DNA from: Escherichia sp. E4742
GTDB lineage: Bacteria; Pseudomonadota; Gammaproteobacteria; Enterobacterales; Enterobacteriaceae
Length of the DNA stretch: 64,000 nt
Direction: 5' to 3'
Assembly: GCF_005843885.1 (NCBI RefSeq)
Contig: NZ_CP040443.1
Span: forward strand, 4,030,001-4,094,000
The notes beneath the pieces were generated by a model. The model was not told the DNA's origin, searched no databases, and saw only the letters and a list, made by a program, of their open reading frames with translations. How positions within the stretch are numbered: position 1 is the first letter of the stretch; every line of letters begins with the position of its first letter. Of this stretch, positions 60,804-64,000 are shown piece after piece. A program made the position numbers and the translations under genes.

Positions 60804-63357
60804 ACCGGTAGGCGATCTGGTCGTTGATTTAAGTCTGGATGCGGCCAGATTTGACGAGCAGATGGCCAGAGTCAGGCGTCATTTTTCCGGTACGGAAAGT
60901 GATGCGAAAAAAACAGCGGCAGTCGTTGAACAGTCGCTGAGCCGACAGGCGCTGGCTGCACAGAAAGCGGGGATTTCCGTCGGGCAGTATAAAGCCGCCA
61001 TGCGAATGCTGCCTGCACAGTTCACCGACGTGGCCACGCAGCTTGCAGGCGGGCAAAGCCCGTGGCTGATCCTGCTGCAACAGGGTGGTCAGGTTAAGGA
61101 CTCCTTCGGCGGGATGATCCCCATGTTCCGGGGGCTTGCCGGTGCGATCACCCTGCCGATGGTCGGGGCCACCTCGCTGGCGGTGGCGACCGGTGCGCTG
61201 GCGTATGCCTGGTATCAGGGTAACTCAACCCTGTCCGATTTCAACAAAACGCTGGTCCTTTCCGGTCATCAGTCAGGTCTGACGGCAGATCGTATGCTGG
61301 TCCTGTCCAGAGCCGGACAGGCGGCAGGGCTGACGTTTAACCAGACCAGCGAGTCACTCAGCGCACTGGTTAAGGCGGGGGTAAGCGGTGAGGCTCAGAT
61401 TGCGTCCATCAGCCAGAGTGTGGCGCGTTTCTCCTCTGCATCCGGTGTGGAGGTGAACAAGGTCGCTGAAGCCTTCGGGAAGCTGACCACAGACCCGACG
61501 TCGGGGCTGACGGCGATGGCACGCCAGTTCCATAACGTGACGGCGGAACAGATTGCGTATGTTGCTCAGTTGCAGCGTTCCGGCGATGAAGCCGGGGCAT
61601 TGCAGGCGGCGAACGAGGCCGCAACGAAAGGGTTTGATGACCAGACCCGACGCCTGAAAGAGAACATGGGCACGCTGGAAACCTGGGCAGACAGGACAGC
61701 ACGGGCATTCAAATCCATGTGGGATGCGGTGCTGGATATTGGTCGTCCTGATACCGCTCAGGAGATGCTGATTAAGGCAGAGGCTGCGTTTAAGAAAGCG
61801 GACGACATCTGGAATCTGCGCAAGGATGATTATTTTGTTAACGATGAAGCGCGGGCGCGTTACTGGGATGATCGTGAAAAGGCCCGTCTTGCGCTTGAAG
61901 CCGCCCGAAAGAAGGCTGAACAGCAGAGTCAACAGGACAAAAATGCGCAGCAGCAGAGCGATACCGAAGCGTCACGGCTGAAATATACCGAAGAGGCGCA
62001 GAAGGCTTACGAACGACTGCAGACGCCGCTGGAGAAATATACCGCCCGTCAGGAAGAACTGAATAAGGCACTGAAAGACGGGAAAATCCTGCAGGCAGAT
62101 TACAACACGCTGATGGCGGCGGCGAAAAAGGATTATGAAGCGACGCTGAAAAAGCCGAAACAGTCCGGCGTGAAGGTGTCTGCGGGCGATCGTCAGGAAG
62201 ACAGTGCTCATGTTGCCCTGCTGACGCTTCAGGCAGAACTCCGGACGCTGGAGAAACATGCCGGAGCGAATGAGAAAATCAGCCAGCAGCGCCGGGATTT
62301 GTGGAAGGCAGAAAGTCAGTTCGCGGTACTGGAGGAGGCGGCACAACGTCGCCAGCTGTCCGCACAGGAGAAATCCCTGCTGGCGCATAAAGATGAGACG
62401 CTGGAGTACAAACGCCAGCTGGCTGCACTTGGTGACAAGGTTACGTATCAGGAGCGCCTGAACGCGCTGGCGCAGCAGGCGGATAAATTCGCACAGCAGC
62501 AACGGGCAAAACGGGCAGCCATTGAGGCGAAAAACCGGGGGCTGACTGACCGGCAGGCAGCGCGGGACGCCACGGAACAGCGCCTGAAGGAACAGTATGG
62601 CGATAATCCTCTGGCGCTGAATAACGTCATGTCAGAGCAGAAAAAGACCTGGGCGGCTGAAGACCAGCTTCGCGGGAGCTGGATGGCAGGCCTCAAGTCT
62701 GGCTGGAGTGAGTGGGAAGAGAGCGCCACGGACAGTATGTCGCAGGTTAAAAGTGCTGCCACGCAGACCTTTGATGGTATTGCACAGAATATGGCGGCGA
62801 TGCTGACCGGCAGTGAGCAGAACTGGCGCAGCTTCACCCGTTCCGTGCTGTCCATGATGACAGAAATTCTGCTTAAGCAGGCAATGGTGGGGATTGTCGG
62901 GAGTATCGGCAGCGCCATTGGCGGTGCTGCCAGTAGTGGCGCATCAGCGTCTGGTGGTACAGCCATTCAGGCAGCTGCGGCGAAATTCCATTTTGCGACC
63001 GGGGGATTTACGGGAACCGGCGGCAAATATGAGCCTGCGGGGATTGTTCACCGTGGTGAATTTGTCTTCACGAAGGAGGCAACCAGCCGGATTGGCGTGG
63101 GGAATCTCTACCGGCTGATGCGCGGCTATGCCACCGGTGGTTATGTCGGTACACCGGGCAGCCTGGCGGACAGCCGGTCGCAGGCGTCCGGGAAGTTTGA
63201 GCAGAATAACCATGTGGTGATTAATAACGACGGCACGAACGGTCAGATAGGTCCGGCTGCTCTGAAGGCGGTGTATGACATGGCCCGCAAGGGTGCCCGT
63301 GATGAAATTCAGACACAGATGCGTGATGGTGGCCTGTTCTCCGGAGGTGGACGATGA
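60796..63357 (+). CDS. H: Tail tape measure protein H
   Basis: 853 aa, equal to lambda gpH, so the tail should have lambda length. N-terminal coiled region (ARFDEQMARVRRHFSGTESD), hydrophobic segment near residues 105-140 (LAGAITLPMVGATSLAVATG), long charged coiled coils (about 340-640), and a C-terminal part cut off in maturation. Overlaps M by 4 bp. Confidence 0.96.
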   Translation: MAEPVGDLVVDLSLDAARFDEQMARVRRHFSGTESDAKKTAAVVEQSLSRQALAAQKAGISVGQYKAAMRMLPAQFTDVATQLAGGQSPWLILLQQGGQVKDSFGGMIPMFRGLAGAITLPMVGATSLAVATGALAYAWYQGNSTLSDFNKTLVLSGHQSGLTADRMLVLSRAGQAAGLTFNQTSESLSALVKAGVSGEAQIASISQSVARFSSASGVEVNKVAEAFGKLTTDPTSGLTAMARQFHNVTAEQIAYVAQLQRSGDEAGALQAANEAATKGFDDQTRRLKENMGTLETWADRTARAFKSMWDAVLDIGRPDTAQEMLIKAEAAFKKADDIWNLRKDDYFVNDEARARYWDDREKARLALEAARKKAEQQSQQDKNAQQQSDTEASRLKYTEEAQKAYERLQTPLEKYTARQEELNKALKDGKILQADYNTLMAAAKKDYEATLKKPKQSGVKVSAGDRQEDSAHVALLTLQAELRTLEKHAGANEKISQQRRDLWKAESQFAVLEEAAQRRQLSAQEKSLLAHKDETLEYKRQLAALGDKVTYQERLNALAQQADKFAQQQRAKRAAIEAKNRGLTDRQAARDATEQRLKEQYGDNPLALNNVMSEQKKTWAAEDQLRGSWMAGLKSGWSEWEESATDSMSQVKSAATQTFDGIAQNMAAMLTGSEQNWRSFTRSVLSMMTEILLKQAMVGIVGSIGSAIGGAASSGASASGGTAIQAAAAKFHFATGGFTGTGGKYEPAGIVHRGEFVFTKEATSRIGVGNLYRLMRGYATGGYVGTPGSLADSRSQASGKFEQNNHVVINNDGTNGQIGPAALKAVYDMARKGARDEIQTQMRDGGLFSGGGR

Positions 63358-63683
63358 AAACCTTCCGCTGGAAAGTGAAACCCGGTATGGATGTGGCTTC
63401 GGCCCCTTCCGTCAGGAAGGTGCGCTTTGGTGATGGTTACTCCCAGCGCGCGCCTGCCGGGCTGAATGCCAACCTGAAAACGTACAGCGTGACGATTTCT
63501 GTCCCCCGTTGGGAGGCCACGGCGCTGGAATCGTTTCTGGCAGAGCACGGAGGCTGGAAAGCCTTTCTGTGGACGCCGCCTTATGACTGGCGGCAGATAA
63601 AGGTGATCTGCGCAAAATGGTCGTCGCGGGTCAGTATGCTGCGTGTTGAGTTCAGCGCAGAGTTTGAACAGGTGGTGAACTGA
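63354..63683 (+). CDS. M: Minor tail protein M
   Basis: 109 aa, lambda gpM length. A distal-tail protein, between the tube and the tip. Begins MKTFRWKVKPGMDVASAPSV; ends VEFSAEFEQVVN. It shares 1 bp with the L start (TGATG). Confidence 0.95.
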   Translation: MKTFRWKVKPGMDVASAPSVRKVRFGDGYSQRAPAGLNANLKTYSVTISVPRWEATALESFLAEHGGWKAFLWTPPYDWRQIKVICAKWSSRVSMLRVEFSAEFEQVVN

Positions 63684-64000
63684 TGCAGGATATCCGACAG
63701 GAAACACTGAATGAATGCACCCGTGCGGAGCAGTCTGCCAGCGTGGTGCTCTGGGAAATCGATCTGACAGAGGTTGGTGGAGAACGTTATTTTTTCTGTA
63801 ATGAGCAGAACGAAAAAGGTGAGCCGGTCACCTGGCAGGGGCGACAGTATCAGGCGTATCCCATTCAGGGGAGTGGTTTCGAACTGAATGGCAAAGGCAC
63901 CAGTACGCGCCCCACGCTGACGGTTTCTAACCTGTACGGTATGGTCACTGGGATGGCGGAAGACCTGCAGAGTCTGGTCGGCGGAACGGTGGTCAGGCGT
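63683..64000 (+). CDS. L: Minor tail protein L, 5' part
   Basis: The first 106 codons of lambda gpL (232 aa), cut by the window end. Begins MQDIRQETLNECTRAEQSAS. In lambda, gpL is a tip protein binding an iron-sulfur cluster through C-terminal cysteines, which are outside the window. ATG 63683 overlaps the M stop. Confidence 0.94.
   Translation, partial: MQDIRQETLNECTRAEQSASVVLWEIDLTEVGGERYFFCNEQNEKGEPVTWQGRQYQAYPIQGSGFELNGKGTSTRPTLTVSNLYGMVTGMAEDLQSLVGGTVVRR

Overview
The first 29.3 kb is Escherichia coli chromosome (Shigella would be hard to exclude). Gene content and order run elfG-ycbU-ycbV-ycbF, pyrD, zapC, ycbX, rlmL, uup, pqiABC, rmf, fabA, lonH, matP, ompA, sulA, sxy, yccS-yccF, helD, mgsA, csgI, yccU, hspQ, rlmI, yccX, tusE, yccA, then the 3' end of serT. 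I know this as the 21-22 minute region of the E. coli map, and the proteins match my memory of the K-12 products almost residue for residue. The strain is not K-12: three OmpA surface loops differ and a prophage sits in serT.

From about 29,345 to beyond the right edge the window is one lambdoid prophage. It enters inside the tRNA-Ser gene serT: only the 3' 60 nt of the tRNA remain at the left boundary, next to a tyrosine integrase. Reading leftward from the immunity region, the early left operon resembles that of the K-12 Qin prophage: ydfA, ydfB, a 212-aa unknown, a DicF-like small RNA, dicB and ydfD. It ends with a large protein that joins a RecE-like linker to a DEDDh 3'-5' exonuclease domain, then a DUF4224 protein and the integrase. 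The immunity region has a CI-like repressor, a Cro/DicC-like protein and a YdaT-like protein. PL and PR share one layout, with matching operators over their -10 boxes.

The rightward early region carries a replication-initiator-like gene with four 15-bp tandem repeats (a candidate origin), DUF977, an Ea22-like protein, DUF551 and several small genes. It then has a C4-type antisense RNA in front of an ORF6N antirepressor-like gene, an orphan hokD toxin, DUF968, rusA and a Q-like antiterminator. The late leader contains tRNA-Thr(UGU), tRNA-Gly(UCC) and several RNA hairpins. The lysis block holds a TerB-like gene, two holin-type genes, an M15 peptidase endolysin and an Ant-type antirepressor.

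From the cos site on, the packaging, head and tail genes are lambda's own set in lambda's order: Nu1, A, W, B, C/Nu3, D, E, FI, FII, Z, U, V, G/GT, H, M, and L cut by the window end. The prophage is therefore a mosaic of a Qin-like control region, an M15 lysis block and lambda morphogenesis genes. I see no broken structural gene. The least explained parts are the structured RNAs around the late operon, the exonuclease fusion, the non-canonical repressor, and a small gene running against the left operon.
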